DNA from: Paenibacillus barcinonensis
Lineage (GTDB): Bacteria > Bacillota > Bacilli > Paenibacillales > Paenibacillaceae
Length of the DNA stretch: 64,000 nucleotides
NCBI RefSeq assembly: GCF_003217495.1
Contig: NZ_QJSW01000027.1
Span: forward strand, 1-64,000
Reading direction: 5' to 3'
The notes under the pieces were generated by a model, which saw only the letters and a list, made by a program, of their open reading frames with translations, did not search any database and had not been told where the DNA came from. How positions within the stretch are numbered: the first letter of the stretch is position 1; every line of letters starts with the position of its first letter. Below, one piece after another: positions 34,029 to 43,233 of this stretch. A program made the position numbers and the translations under genes.

Positions 34029-35753
34029 TTAGCGCAGTACACGCAGTCTGCGCAGCAGCCCCGCCAGACGTGGCCCCAGCTTCGGCAACGCCGCCAGCTC
34101 TGCGGCGGTCAGCAGCCCTGTCCGGGCCACGGCCAGCACAAACACGGCTGCGCCTGCGGCAATGCCCAGCAGGCTCACGCCCATCGCAGCCAGCCGATGC
34201 GTGGCTGCGATGCCCACGCCGCCGAGCACTGCTTCGGCGGCCCAGGCCATGCCTAGCGCCGCCAGGCTCATGGCGGCGATCACCAGCGCCGGCTTTGCCA
34301 GGACGGCGCCAGGGGCAGGGCGCATGGCGGTAAGTCGCGCCAGCAGCGCCACATTCAGGCCAGCCGCCAGCATATAGGCGGCTGCGCCCGCAATCGCCGC
34401 GCCGCTGATGCCCAGCGCCGGCACAAGCATGACGTTCAGCAGCACCTTGACGCCTGCGGCGGCCAGCATGCTGAACGCAGGAGCGCGCACGGCGCCGAGG
34501 CCCTGGAGCAGCGCCGCCGCGATAATGCTGACGGTGCTGCCCGCTGCCGTCAGCGCCATATACCGCAATGCCTCGGTGCCTGCGGCATCCCCGTACAGCA
34601 TGCGGTTAATCGGATCAGCCAGCACCGCAAGACCTGCGGATGCCGCCAGACCGATGAGCCAGAACCAGCGAAGCGCTGTGCCTGCTTGCTGCCTTACGGC
34701 TTCCGGCCCGCCCTTCAGACGCGCTTCGGCCATCGCCGGAATAAACAGCACCGAGAGTGACGTAGCAAGCATCGTCACCAGTTGCACCAGCGGCAAGCCG
34801 CGGTTGTAAATGCCGAACGATACCATCGTCTGCACCTCATCCAGCCCTTCGCCCTGCAACAGACGTGGAACCGTGAACGTATCCACCAGATTCATCAACG
34901 GCACTGCGAGTGAGCCAAGACAGACCGGAATGGCATAGATCAGCAGTGTACGGACCCATTCGGCGTTGGAGCGCCCAGACTTCCGATCTCCTGCAGCATA
35001 CATGAGCTGTCCCGTATCACTATGGTGAGTGTGCTTCAGCCGCTCCGAGCTTGCATATAACGTCTCTCCATCTGCCAGACGCTCTGTATGCTCTCTCCGC
35101 TCTTTCCGCCGATGCCAGTATACGAATGCCAGCATCACGGCAAGTCCAGCACATCCGCCCGCCACTGAGCCCAGCATGGCTCCTGCGGCAACCGTTTCAA
35201 GCGAAGCCTCGTGACGGATCAGCCATAACAGCACAACGATCATAACAGTTACCCGCACCATCTGTTCGACCACCTGAGATATCGCTGTAGGCAGCATCTG
35301 CTGCATGCCTTGAAAATACCCGCGCAAGCCTGTCATCAGCGGCACACATAACAGTGCCAGAGACGCGGCACGAATCGACGGAATAACATGCTGATTGCCG
35401 ATCAGTGATGCGATCCATGGTGCACTCGCATACATCCCAATCGCCGTTATGGACCCGAATCCTGCAAGCAGCAACGAGGATATTCGGATAATTCTGCGGC
35501 TCTCCCCCCATTGGCCCAGCGCTTGCTGCTCTGCTACAAACTTGGATACCGCCAGCGGCAGACCTGCCGCGGCAAGAGTGATGATAAGCATATATAACGG
35601 ATAGACCGTGTTGTAGATGCCAAAAACACCGTCTCCCCCCAGGTTTTGCAATGGAATCTTCTGAAAAGCACCGATGATTTTGGAGATGATGGCGGCAAGC
35701 CCAAGGATAAATGCTCCCTGTAGCAATCTTGTGCCTGAAGACGGCTGCTTCAT
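34029..35753 (-). CDS. yabM: MOP-superfamily polysaccharide/lipid flippase (YabM, SpoVB/MurJ-like)
   Basis: This 574-residue protein has about 14 membrane segments of the MATE/MVF/Wzx fold, starting RLLQGAFILGLAAIISKIIGAFQKIPL and containing NTVYPLYML and PLMNLVDTFTVPRLL. Such proteins flip lipid-linked sugars for wall or spore peptidoglycan. The ATG at 35753 has AGGAGGA ten bases upstream. A charged cytoplasmic loop (about 215-260) is longer than usual. The C-terminal half (34029-34770) is strikingly G+C- and Ala-rich compared with the rest of the window. Confidence 0.9.
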   Translation of the reverse strand: MKQPSSGTRLLQGAFILGLAAIISKIIGAFQKIPLQNLGGDGVFGIYNTVYPLYMLIITLAAAGLPLAVSKFVAEQQALGQWGESRRIIRISSLLLAGFGSITAIGMYASAPWIASLIGNQHVIPSIRAASLALLCVPLMTGLRGYFQGMQQMLPTAISQVVEQMVRVTVMIVVLLWLIRHEASLETVAAGAMLGSVAGGCAGLAVMLAFVYWHRRKERREHTERLADGETLYASSERLKHTHHSDTGQLMYAAGDRKSGRSNAEWVRTLLIYAIPVCLGSLAVPLMNLVDTFTVPRLLQGEGLDEVQTMVSFGIYNRGLPLVQLVTMLATSLSVLFIPAMAEARLKGGPEAVRQQAGTALRWFWLIGLAASAGLAVLADPINRMLYGDAAGTEALRYMALTAAGSTVSIIAAALLQGLGAVRAPAFSMLAAAGVKVLLNVMLVPALGISGAAIAGAAAYMLAAGLNVALLARLTAMRPAPGAVLAKPALVIAAMSLAALGMAWAAEAVLGGVGIAATHRLAAMGVSLLGIAAGAAVFVLAVARTGLLTAAELAALPKLGPRLAGLLRRLRVLR

Positions 35754-36041
35754 AACTTTTGGTTCCTCCTGTATGTACCCCGACATTCAAATGGAGCATA
35801 AAGCTCCCTTAGCTATTATACCTGCCAGAAGGCACACAGACGAACATCATTTGATTCCAACAACTTGTAATCAGATAACAGCCTTTTCCCCTCTACCCCA
35901 CCCTATGTACGTTGGAATATTTTCTACACTTTAACGGAGAGGACAGAAAAAACCTGAAAAAGCTTGTATCAGAAGCATAAGCTTCGCCTTTATCACCGGA
36001 TGACTTGTGTAAACACCTGTAGTTCAACTTATATGTAAAAA
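35754..36041. other. intergenic region between spoVT and yabM
   Basis: This stretch holds the upstream region of yabM. Two small hairpins occur (GGAGC/GCTCC near 35797-35812 and GAAGC/GCTTC near 35970-35985), but I see no gene and no strong promoter. Confidence 0.4.
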
Positions 36042-36081
36042 GCAAAAACTCCCGTATGCCCGGTACAGGCTCACAGGAGTT
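36042..36081 (-). terminator. spoVT terminator
   Basis: AACTCC (36047-36052) pairs with GGAGTT (36076-36081) with inner GC pairing, followed by T residues on the minus strand, just after the spoVT stop. Confidence 0.75.
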
Positions 36082-36091
36082 CAGCTGCTGT

Positions 36092-36634
36092 CTATTGTTC
36101 CATTTGCTTGCCGAGGAAACCCGCAGCAGTCTCAGCCATTTTGGTTTCCATCTGAGACATCTTCACAGATTCATCCTTGTTGTACAGGATGACCGTTCCA
36201 ATCGGATCGCCTCCAGAGATAATCGGCGCAATAACAAACGAGGATAACGTCTCGTCATGATCTTTGCTAATCTCATAGGTGCCGCTTGTTACTTCCATCA
36301 TCGTTTTGCGGTTCTCCATGCAGCTCTCTACAAGGCTGCCAACCTGCTTGTCCAAATATTCTTTCTTGGAGCCTCCTGCCACCGTGATAATTGTATCCCG
36401 GTCAGAAATCATCGTAACGTGACCTGTGCTCTCATATAACGATTCTGCATATTCTTTGGCGAAATCGCCAAGCTCGCCGATCGGTGAATATTTTTTTAAT
36501 ATAACTTCACCATCCCGATCCACGAAAATTTCAAGCGGATCTCCTTCACGAATACGTAACGTACGACGAATCTCTTTTGGAATGACCACACGACCCAGGT
36601 CATCTATACGGCGGACAATACCAGTAGCTTTCAT
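36092..36634 (-). CDS. spoVT: stage V sporulation protein T
   Basis: The 180-residue regulator has an N-terminal AbrB-type swapped-hairpin DNA-binding domain (about 1-50: MKATGIVRRIDDLGRVVIPKEIRRTLRIREGDPLEIF) and a C-terminal GAF-like domain. SpoVT modulates sigma-G-dependent genes in the forespore. Length and sequence agree closely with known SpoVT. A sigma-G-like promoter lies about 80 bp upstream. Confidence 0.97.
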   Translation of the reverse strand: MKATGIVRRIDDLGRVVIPKEIRRTLRIREGDPLEIFVDRDGEVILKKYSPIGELGDFAKEYAESLYESTGHVTMISDRDTIITVAGGSKKEYLDKQVGSLVESCMENRKTMMEVTSGTYEISKDHDETLSSFVIAPIISGGDPIGTVILYNKDESVKMSQMETKMAETAAGFLGKQMEQ

Positions 36635-36713
36635 TTTACATGTTGCCCCACTTTCTCGAGAAGATTTTTCAACTACTGTTCCTTAATGGGTAGAGGAAAG
36701 TCCCAGAACGTTT

Positions 36714-36741
36714 TAGTGTGATTTCTTGACCATAGTATTCA
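36714..36741 (-). promoter_or_regulatory. candidate sigma-G promoter of spoVT
   Basis: On the minus strand TGAATA (36736-36741) and CACACTA (36714-36720) are 15 bp apart, close to the sigma-F/G consensus (TGAATA, CATACTA). B. subtilis spoVT is sigma-G dependent. Confidence 0.5.
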
Positions 36742-36795
36742 TCTGTTCCCATATCCTTATACATGCTTTACAGAATATCGTTAATTATCTTTTGC

Positions 36796-36844
36796 AAAAA
36801 CAAAACGAAGCACAGAAAGAACCGTAGTTCTCTTTGTGCTTCGT
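36796..36844 (-). terminator. terminator of the PrsA-like gene
   Basis: ACGAAGCACA (36805-36814) pairs with TGTGCTTCGT (36835-36844), with AGAAC/GTTCT inside, followed by T-rich sequence on the minus strand. Confidence 0.88.
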
Positions 36845-36920
36845 CAAAAGCTTGTCCTGCATCTCGCTATACATAACCCGCCCTGTCAGGCCTTCCCTGA
36901 AGTGCGCTGTAGCGTTACAG

Positions 36921-38060
36921 TTACTTGCTGCTTGTACCCTCTTCGGTTTTTGCATCCGATGTGCCTTGATCTGTCTTAGCATCAGTACCTTTGGAATCGG
37001 TTTTGGACTCGTTCGTTTTAGTACCTTCTGTGCCCGTTTTTCCTTCCGTTGTACCTTTATTCTCTTCCTCTTTTTTATCCGTTTTAGGAAGTTTTACCTC
37101 TTTGATGATTTTTTCCAGATCTTTTTGCATGAAGGTATCAATTTCAGCTGCAGCCAGCTGGCTTTTCAGTGTTTCTTTTTGCTCAGCCGTCAATTTAGAG
37201 AAATCTGCTTCCGTACGAGCTTCCACCTTCATGATGTGGTAACCGTACTCTGTTTCAATCGGATCACTGATTTTGTTCAGTGGCAATGTTTTGGCAGCTT
37301 CCTTGAATGCTTCTACCCAAGTGGAAACTGGTGTATTCTCATACAATCCGCCTTTATCTGCTGATCCCGGATCTTCAGAATATTTTTTAGCAATTTCAGC
37401 AAAGTCAGCTCCGCCATCCAATTTTGCTTTTACTTCTTTCGCAATTTTCAAAGCGTCTTCTTTCTTACGCTCTTTTTGCGTTTTAGGATCAGTAAAGTTA
37501 ATCAACACATGACGTACGGATGCCGTTGTGAACTGATCTTTGTTTTTCTCAAACTCCGCCTTCATGGCATCTTCAGTGATTCCTGTTTCTTTATCTTTAA
37601 TTACCGTCATAATACGAGTCATGTAGTCTTTAATGTTCTGGTCTGTCAGATTTTGAGCTTTCAACATTTCAGCCCATTGGTCTTCTTTCACCTGTGCCTT
37701 CATTTTGTCGAATTGCTCGGATGCTGTTTTGGCACCGGCCGTTTTGGCTTCTTCACTTGCTTTGCCACTCAAATATTCGTAAGCCACTTCCTGTTTAACC
37801 AGGTACTCCTTGAAATCATCCATATCCATCATTTGTGCATATTCAGGATAGAGGAACTTCATGACACGCTGTTCCAAGTCAAATTCATTCGCCGTAATCG
37901 TGCCACCATCATAGGTTGCTACAACAGCACTTGTATCCTTGGATTCTGTTGCCTTGCCGCCTTCTTCCTTCTTGCCGCATGCAGCAAGCAAGGACAGGGA
38001 CAGTACCGCCACCAAACCTACGGACAGCACTTTTCCCACTTTTTTATACTTTGCTAACAT
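36921..38060 (-). CDS. prsA: PrsA/SurA-type foldase lipoprotein
   Basis: The 379-residue protein has a lipoprotein signal with lipobox LLAAC (Cys28), a SurA-like helical domain, and a parvulin domain (about 180-285: SVRHVLINF, KYSEDPGSADKGGLYEN, ETEYGYHIMKV). A 60-residue Lys/Glu/Thr low-complexity tail closes it. It folds secreted proteins outside the membrane. AAGGGGGA lies eight bases before the ATG, and it overlaps the mfd end by 17 bp. B. subtilis has no gene here; its prsA is elsewhere. Confidence 0.92.
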   Translation of the reverse strand: MLAKYKKVGKVLSVGLVAVLSLSLLAACGKKEEGGKATESKDTSAVVATYDGGTITANEFDLEQRVMKFLYPEYAQMMDMDDFKEYLVKQEVAYEYLSGKASEEAKTAGAKTASEQFDKMKAQVKEDQWAEMLKAQNLTDQNIKDYMTRIMTVIKDKETGITEDAMKAEFEKNKDQFTTASVRHVLINFTDPKTQKERKKEDALKIAKEVKAKLDGGADFAEIAKKYSEDPGSADKGGLYENTPVSTWVEAFKEAAKTLPLNKISDPIETEYGYHIMKVEARTEADFSKLTAEQKETLKSQLAAAEIDTFMQKDLEKIIKEVKLPKTDKKEEENKGTTEGKTGTEGTKTNESKTDSKGTDAKTDQGTSDAKTEEGTSSK

Positions 38061-41000
38061 CTTTTAGTTCCCCCTTTGATTTAAAAGCAGTCTTCATGGA
38101 CTCCAGAAATTTCTCTACCAGCTCCATCAGTTGCTTATCCCCAAGCCCCTTGCCTTTAACATGAATCAGCATATGGGGTCCTTGTTCAAATTGTACACGT
38201 CTTTCGAACTGATTTCCAATGTGTGAGATTTTTGAGAGCTCAAAGGCATTTTCACGCCCCTCATAGAACTTCACCGTAAGGTCATCCCCGCGCTGTGTAA
38301 TCGACTCAATTCCATAGATTTTGCCGTACACTTTGAGGCGGGCCACTGCCATCAGGTTAATGACGGCCTCTGGCAGATCACCGAAGCGGTCAACCAGTTC
38401 GTCTTCCAGCTCCATGGCGTCGTCGAAGGAAGCGATAACAGCCACCTTTTTATAAATCTCAATCTTCTGAATACTGTCATAAATATAGTCAGATGGCAAG
38501 TAGGCATCAATACTGAGATCCAGCGTAGTATTCCACTGATCCGAAGGCACCGGCTCTTCACCCAGCATCGTAACTTTACGTTTGTTGATCTCCTCAGCGA
38601 GCATCTGTGAATACAGATCGAACCCGACGGAAGCAATGAATCCATGCTGCTCCGCTCCGAGCAGGTTACCTGCGCCACGAATGGACAAGTCACGCATCGC
38701 AATTTTGAAGCCTGAACCCAGCTCGGTGAATTCCTTGATGGATTGCAGACGCTTCTCTGCTACTTCGGTCAGCACTTTATCCCGCTGGTACGTGAAATAC
38801 GCATAGGCAATCCGGTTGGATCGACCTACCCGTCCGCGCAGCTGGTAGAGCTGCGAGAGCCCCATTTTATCCGCATCATGCACGATCAGTGTATTTACAT
38901 TTGGAATGTCTACACCGGTCTCAATGATGCTGGTACTCACCAATACGTCATACTCTCCGTCCAGAAAATCGAGAATTGTCTTCTCCAGCTCGGTTTCGGA
39001 CATCTGACCATGCCCTACGCCCACCTTGGCTTCCGGCACCAGCTCCGAAATTTCCGCAGCCATCTCTTGAATGCCCTGCACGCGGTTGTAGAGATAGTAC
39101 ACCTGACCCCCGCGGGCCAGTTCACGCTCAATCGCTTCACGAACCAACGCCTGGCTGTGCTCCACTACATACGTTTGTACAGGGAAACGGTTCTCTGGCG
39201 GTGTTTCGATGACAGACAAGTCACGCACACCCAGCATCGACATGTGCAACGTACGCGGGATCGGCGTCGCTGTAAGCGTAAGCACATCCACGTTGGTTTT
39301 GAGCTTCTTCAGCTTCTCCTTATGGGTTACACCGAAGCGCTGCTCTTCATCGACAATGAGTAGACCGAGATCCTTAAATACCAGATCCTGTGACAGCAAG
39401 CGGTGTGTGCCGATAACAATATCAACTGTACCCGATTTAATTCCCTTTGCTGTCTCATTTTGTTCCTTACGGGAACGGAATCGGCTAAGAACATGGATGT
39501 TGAACGGGTAACCCGAGAAGCGCTCACGGAACGTTTCATAGTGCTGCTGGGCCAATATCGTGGTCGGCACAAGCACCGCCACCTGTTTGCCCTCAATCGC
39601 TGCCTTGAACGCAGCACGAATGGCTACTTCCGTCTTGCCGTAACCAACGTCTCCACACAATAAACGATCCATTGGACGGTTTTGTTCCATATCTTTTTTG
39701 ATTTCCTCAATCGCACGCATCTGATCACGTGTCTCATCGTAAGGGAACATGTCTTCGAACTCCTGCTGCTCCGCGGAGTCCTTGTCGAACCCATATCCTT
39801 TGGATGTTTGACGTTCAGCATACAGCTTGATCAGATCATCAGCGATATCCTGAACGGAGGAACGAACTTTATTTTTAACCCGCGTCCATTCGTTACCGCC
39901 CAGCTTGTATATTTTCGGCTCCTTCTCTTCGGAACCCACATACTTCTGAATCAGATCAATCTGCTCAATAGGCACAGACAATTTGTCGCCGCCTGCATAC
40001 AGGATGTGCATGTAGTCCTTGTGAATGCCAGCGACCTCAAGCGTGCCTATCCCCAGATATTTACCAATCCCGTGATTCTGGTGAACGACATAATCGCCTA
40101 CTTTTAGCTCACTGTAGGATTTAATGCGCTCGGCATTATCAATGTTTCGAATCGGCTTCCGGGTTTTACGCTGCTTCTGCGAGAACATCTCGCCTTCCGT
40201 AATAACCGCCAAATGAATGGAGGGCATCTCGAAGCCAGTTTGCAAGTTGCCGTTCAGCATCTCCGGCTCGGGAATGTCATAATCCTGTAGCACGCGGCGC
40301 ATCCGATCCATGCGCTCCTCGCCATTGGCGAGCATTAACACCTGAACGCCAGCCTTCTGCCAACGCTCCATCTCCGCCTTCAGCACGTTCATCTGACCGT
40401 GAAAATCCTGCATGCCACGGCTAATAAAGTTCAGAATGTTCTGAGGCTGTGTATGCGGAACCTGACGCAGGAAGATCGACATAAATATGGTCTGGAACGA
40501 ACGCTCATAGAGCAGCTCATCCCCATCGGCCGATAGCGGCAGATCAGGCAATGTTTTACCATTTTGCATCAGATGCAGGTTCCACTCCGATTCGTCTCTG
40601 TCCAGTTGTTTTGAGGTTTCCGACAGTCTTGCCGGCTCATCCATGACCAGAATTGTATCTTCTGGCATATAGTCATAAATCGTTTTATTTTCTGGATAAA
40701 GCGGGGAGATGTATTTGTACATTTCCGAAAAATAGACATGCTGACGCAACAGCTCAATCTCCCGGTGCATCTCTTCCCGCAGCCGTAGCTTGGCCTGACG
40801 ATCCGTCATTTTCTCCAGCTGCTGCTCCAGTAGAATTGCCGTCGTGTCGGCTGCTTTCTCCATCCGCTCCCGATCTGCAATCAATTCCTTGCATGGCAGC
40901 ACTGTGATCTCTTCGATCCGTTCAATAGAACGCTGATCTGCCGGATCAAACGTACGGATTGAATCAATCTCGTCGTCAAATAACTCCACCCGATAAGCAA

Positions 41001-41571
41001 TGGATGAAGTCACTGGATAAAAGTCGATAATTCCTCCACGAACGCTCATCTCACCGCGGGATTCAACGCGCTCCACACGCTCATATCCCAGCGTCACCAT
41101 TTCCAGCAGGAATGAGTCCAGTTGAAGCGTACTGCCCTGTTTAATCTGAATATGCGCGTTTGCCATTACTTCCGGCAGGGGAACATATCGTCTTACCCCG
41201 GAAAAAGGAATGACAACAATACCCCTGAACCCTTGGGCACAGCGGACCAATACCTCTATACGCTGAGCGAGCGTCTCTGGACTGGATACGGCTGCCTCGG
41301 CGGCAACAAGTTCATTGGCCGGATAGATCAGCACCCGCTCAGGTGAAAGCGCTTCCTGTAAATCTTCTGCAATCTTTTGTGCGGAAAACATATTATGTGT
41401 TACGACGAGCAGCGGACGGTCCATCTCCTGGTGTAGCGCTGCCAGCATAATCTGACGAGCCGAGCCGGATAGGCCAGAAACCAGCTGCTCCTTCATGCCG
41501 GACTTGACCCCGGCCGTAATGGACGTAAAGTCCGGGTCTTTGGAAAAAGCCTGTATGAGTGCTTGTAACAA
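38044..41571 (-). CDS. mfd: transcription-repair coupling factor Mfd
   Basis: This protein of about 1175 residues removes stalled RNA polymerase and recruits UvrA. It has the UvrB-like N-terminal region, the polymerase-interacting domain (DYVVHQNHGIGKYLGI), and the RecG-like translocase with Walker A GDVGYGKTEVA, DEEQRFG, TATPIPRTLHMS and RGRVGRS, then the C-terminal TRCF domain. The TTG at 41571 has GAGAGGTG six bases upstream; a GTG three codons earlier lies on that site and is less likely. Confidence 0.97.
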   Translation of the reverse strand: MLQALIQAFSKDPDFTSITAGVKSGMKEQLVSGLSGSARQIMLAALHQEMDRPLLVVTHNMFSAQKIAEDLQEALSPERVLIYPANELVAAEAAVSSPETLAQRIEVLVRCAQGFRGIVVIPFSGVRRYVPLPEVMANAHIQIKQGSTLQLDSFLLEMVTLGYERVERVESRGEMSVRGGIIDFYPVTSSIAYRVELFDDEIDSIRTFDPADQRSIERIEEITVLPCKELIADRERMEKAADTTAILLEQQLEKMTDRQAKLRLREEMHREIELLRQHVYFSEMYKYISPLYPENKTIYDYMPEDTILVMDEPARLSETSKQLDRDESEWNLHLMQNGKTLPDLPLSADGDELLYERSFQTIFMSIFLRQVPHTQPQNILNFISRGMQDFHGQMNVLKAEMERWQKAGVQVLMLANGEERMDRMRRVLQDYDIPEPEMLNGNLQTGFEMPSIHLAVITEGEMFSQKQRKTRKPIRNIDNAERIKSYSELKVGDYVVHQNHGIGKYLGIGTLEVAGIHKDYMHILYAGGDKLSVPIEQIDLIQKYVGSEEKEPKIYKLGGNEWTRVKNKVRSSVQDIADDLIKLYAERQTSKGYGFDKDSAEQQEFEDMFPYDETRDQMRAIEEIKKDMEQNRPMDRLLCGDVGYGKTEVAIRAAFKAAIEGKQVAVLVPTTILAQQHYETFRERFSGYPFNIHVLSRFRSRKEQNETAKGIKSGTVDIVIGTHRLLSQDLVFKDLGLLIVDEEQRFGVTHKEKLKKLKTNVDVLTLTATPIPRTLHMSMLGVRDLSVIETPPENRFPVQTYVVEHSQALVREAIERELARGGQVYYLYNRVQGIQEMAAEISELVPEAKVGVGHGQMSETELEKTILDFLDGEYDVLVSTSIIETGVDIPNVNTLIVHDADKMGLSQLYQLRGRVGRSNRIAYAYFTYQRDKVLTEVAEKRLQSIKEFTELGSGFKIAMRDLSIRGAGNLLGAEQHGFIASVGFDLYSQMLAEEINKRKVTMLGEEPVPSDQWNTTLDLSIDAYLPSDYIYDSIQKIEIYKKVAVIASFDDAMELEDELVDRFGDLPEAVINLMAVARLKVYGKIYGIESITQRGDDLTVKFYEGRENAFELSKISHIGNQFERRVQFEQGPHMLIHVKGKGLGDKQLMELVEKFLESMKTAFKSKGELKDVSKV

Positions 41572-41916
41572 AAGGGGCACCTCTCTTATAACTTTCTTGA
41601 ATATTGCACGTATCTGTGCAGCATTTTGATGGTCATTGGCATGTTTATAATTGGATAGTTATTCCTTTTTGTCCTGTTTCATCATAAAGGATTACTCGAC
41701 ACATTACCATATCTGTTCATATAGCTTGCTCTGAATTGAAGCTGCGGGCAGGCTTGAGATCAGCCCATCCCTGATTTCGTTCCAACTGAAAAGAAGCCTC
41801 AGCAGGCTGCCAAGGCTATAAAAGGTTGGTCGCACATATGCTGCGGCCTTCCCATCTGTCATTTTTTCAATGTTCATTCATTCATAATGTGCTTCAACCC
41901 TCGCCACATGCGTTGT
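41572..41916. other. intergenic region between fin and mfd
   Basis: No gene is seen. A modest minus-strand terminator-like hairpin (AGCCT...AGGCT with inner GCAGC/GCTG, 41794-41817, then TCTTTTC) could end the pth-fin transcript. The mfd promoter is not clear. Confidence 0.4.
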
Positions 41917-42147
41917 CTATTGAAGCGGACTAGCCAGCAGACTCAGCTCGGGGTTATGCTCCAGCGCTTCCTTACAATAATCACATGTAATGCGAACGGT
42001 CACATCACCACCGGAATTATACGCTATTATATCCCTCCGCTCGTCGGGGGTCAAGAAATGAAAACCAAGCTGCGCTTCTGTAATTTTAGACGAATCAATA
42101 CGACCAATAAAAGTACGGCAATGCCGACATACATAATTCACTGACAT
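41917..42147 (-). CDS. fin: anti-sigma-F factor Fin
   Basis: The 76-residue protein has two CxxC pairs, CRHC near the N-terminus and CDYC at about 52-55, forming a zinc ribbon, as in B. subtilis Fin (YabK, 76 residues). Fin inhibits sigma-F late in forespore development to allow the switch to sigma-G. The ATG at 42147 has AGGAGG seven bases upstream. Position between pth and mfd is conserved. Confidence 0.94.
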   Translation of the reverse strand: MSVNYVCRHCRTFIGRIDSSKITEAQLGFHFLTPDERRDIIAYNSGGDVTVRITCDYCKEALEHNPELSLLASPLQ

Positions 42148-42246
42148 AGTTATGCCTCCTGAACATGGTTTATACATCCAGTATGTCCAGATTGTCCGAA
42201 TTGAAATCGGCGTTTTGATCTTTTTTTCCAGTCGCACTAGACGATA

Positions 42247-42807
42247 TTAACCGTTGAACTTGGCCATCGTATGCTCAAACGTATTCGTCAGGCTGTACTC
42301 CAGCGCATCACATGTCTGCTCAATCGTCTGCTCCAGCGCTTCTTTTTCCTTCTTCATAAATGTAGACAGCACATAATCCACGATGGCATGTCCCGGGTCA
42401 GGTCTTGATATTCCCATACGAACCCGGTTAAACTGTTGTGTACCTGTATGCTGAATAATGGACTTGATTCCATTATGTCCGCCTGCACTACCCTGATAAC
42501 GCAAACGCACCTTACCAATCTCGGTATCCATATCATCATACACAACGATCAGATCTTCCAGACTCACTTTATAAAAATCCATATAAGCCCTTACGGATTC
42601 ACCAGAAAGATTCATGAACGTCATCGGTTTGATCAGCACCGTTTTGACGCCACCGATGTTGCCCTCTCCGATCAGAGCCTTGCATTTGTTTTGCGTCACA
42701 GCAATGTTATGGCGTTCTGCGAAACGATCAAGTGCCATAAAACCGATATTATGCCGCGTTTTGGCATAGTTCGAGCCTGGATTTCCAAGTCCGACAATCC
42801 ACTTCAT
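42247..42807 (-). CDS. pth: peptidyl-tRNA hydrolase
   Basis: The 186-residue enzyme recycles tRNA from prematurely released peptidyl-tRNA. It has VGLGNPGSNYAKTRHNIGFMAL with the catalytic His, KPMTFMNLSGESV, VYDDMDTEIGKVRLR and GSAGGHNGIKSI. The second ATG (42807) is seven bases from AAGGAGG and is preferred over the first at 42810. It is the spoVC gene of B. subtilis. Confidence 0.98.
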   Translation of the reverse strand: MKWIVGLGNPGSNYAKTRHNIGFMALDRFAERHNIAVTQNKCKALIGEGNIGGVKTVLIKPMTFMNLSGESVRAYMDFYKVSLEDLIVVYDDMDTEIGKVRLRYQGSAGGHNGIKSIIQHTGTQQFNRVRMGISRPDPGHAIVDYVLSTFMKKEKEALEQTIEQTCDALEYSLTNTFEHTMAKFNG

Positions 42808-42843
42808 CATATTCCCTCCTTCGGTTTAGCCTGAGGTGAGGCA

Positions 42844-42872
42844 TAGACTTCGAATGTTATATTTCATATAAT
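42844..42872 (+). promoter_or_regulatory. promoter of the small plus-strand gene
   Basis: TAGACT (42844-42849) and TATAAT (42867-42872) are 17 bp apart on the plus strand, about 50 bp before the TTG start at 42924. Confidence 0.6.
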
Positions 42873-42923
42873 ATCAGGAAAGCACGTATCGAACATTTAT
42901 CCACCCAGGAAGGTGAGCGGGTT

Positions 42924-43124
42924 TTGCGCGAAGATAACGGACAACTGACTCAACATAGTGACTTTATTTATCATCTGGAGCATCATGTGCCTGTACAGGT
43001 GTATGACCGTGACACACATATCGAGATCGGTTTGATTACCCGTTTCGATAGTCAATTTGTCGAAATTGCCGATACACTTTTTCACAGACGCCGCTTCCGC
43101 TTTATTTCCCGCCCGGGATATTAA
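42924..43124 (+). CDS. small uncharacterised protein on the opposite strand between pth and prs
   Basis: This 66-residue frame starts with TTG and has AGGAAGGTGAG eight bases upstream plus a plausible promoter. The sequence is well mixed and not shadow-like: VPVQVYDRDTHIEIGLITRF alternates polar and hydrophobic residues as in a small beta-barrel, and it ends RRRFRFISRPGY, strongly basic and aromatic. I recognise no named family. It occupies the place of ctc in B. subtilis but in the opposite direction. A stable hairpin follows at 43173-43212. Confidence 0.75.
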   Translation: MREDNGQLTQHSDFIYHLEHHVPVQVYDRDTHIEIGLITRFDSQFVEIADTLFHRRRFRFISRPGY

Positions 43125-43172
43125 TGCACGCAGGCACCCTTTGATCATCCTAATCAAAAACGGCACGCCGAC

Positions 43173-43212
43173 AGGGGTTACATTTTCCGTTCAACCGGAA
43201 GACGTAACCCCT
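43173..43212. terminator. hairpin between the small gene and prs
   Basis: AGGGGTTAC (43173-43181) and GTAACCCCT (43204-43212) pair perfectly, with TTCCG/CGGAA inside. Neither side has a good T-run, so it may act as a weak bidirectional terminator or a 3'-end stabiliser for the convergent genes. Confidence 0.6.
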
Positions 43213-43233
43213 CTACTACTTTATGCAGACATC

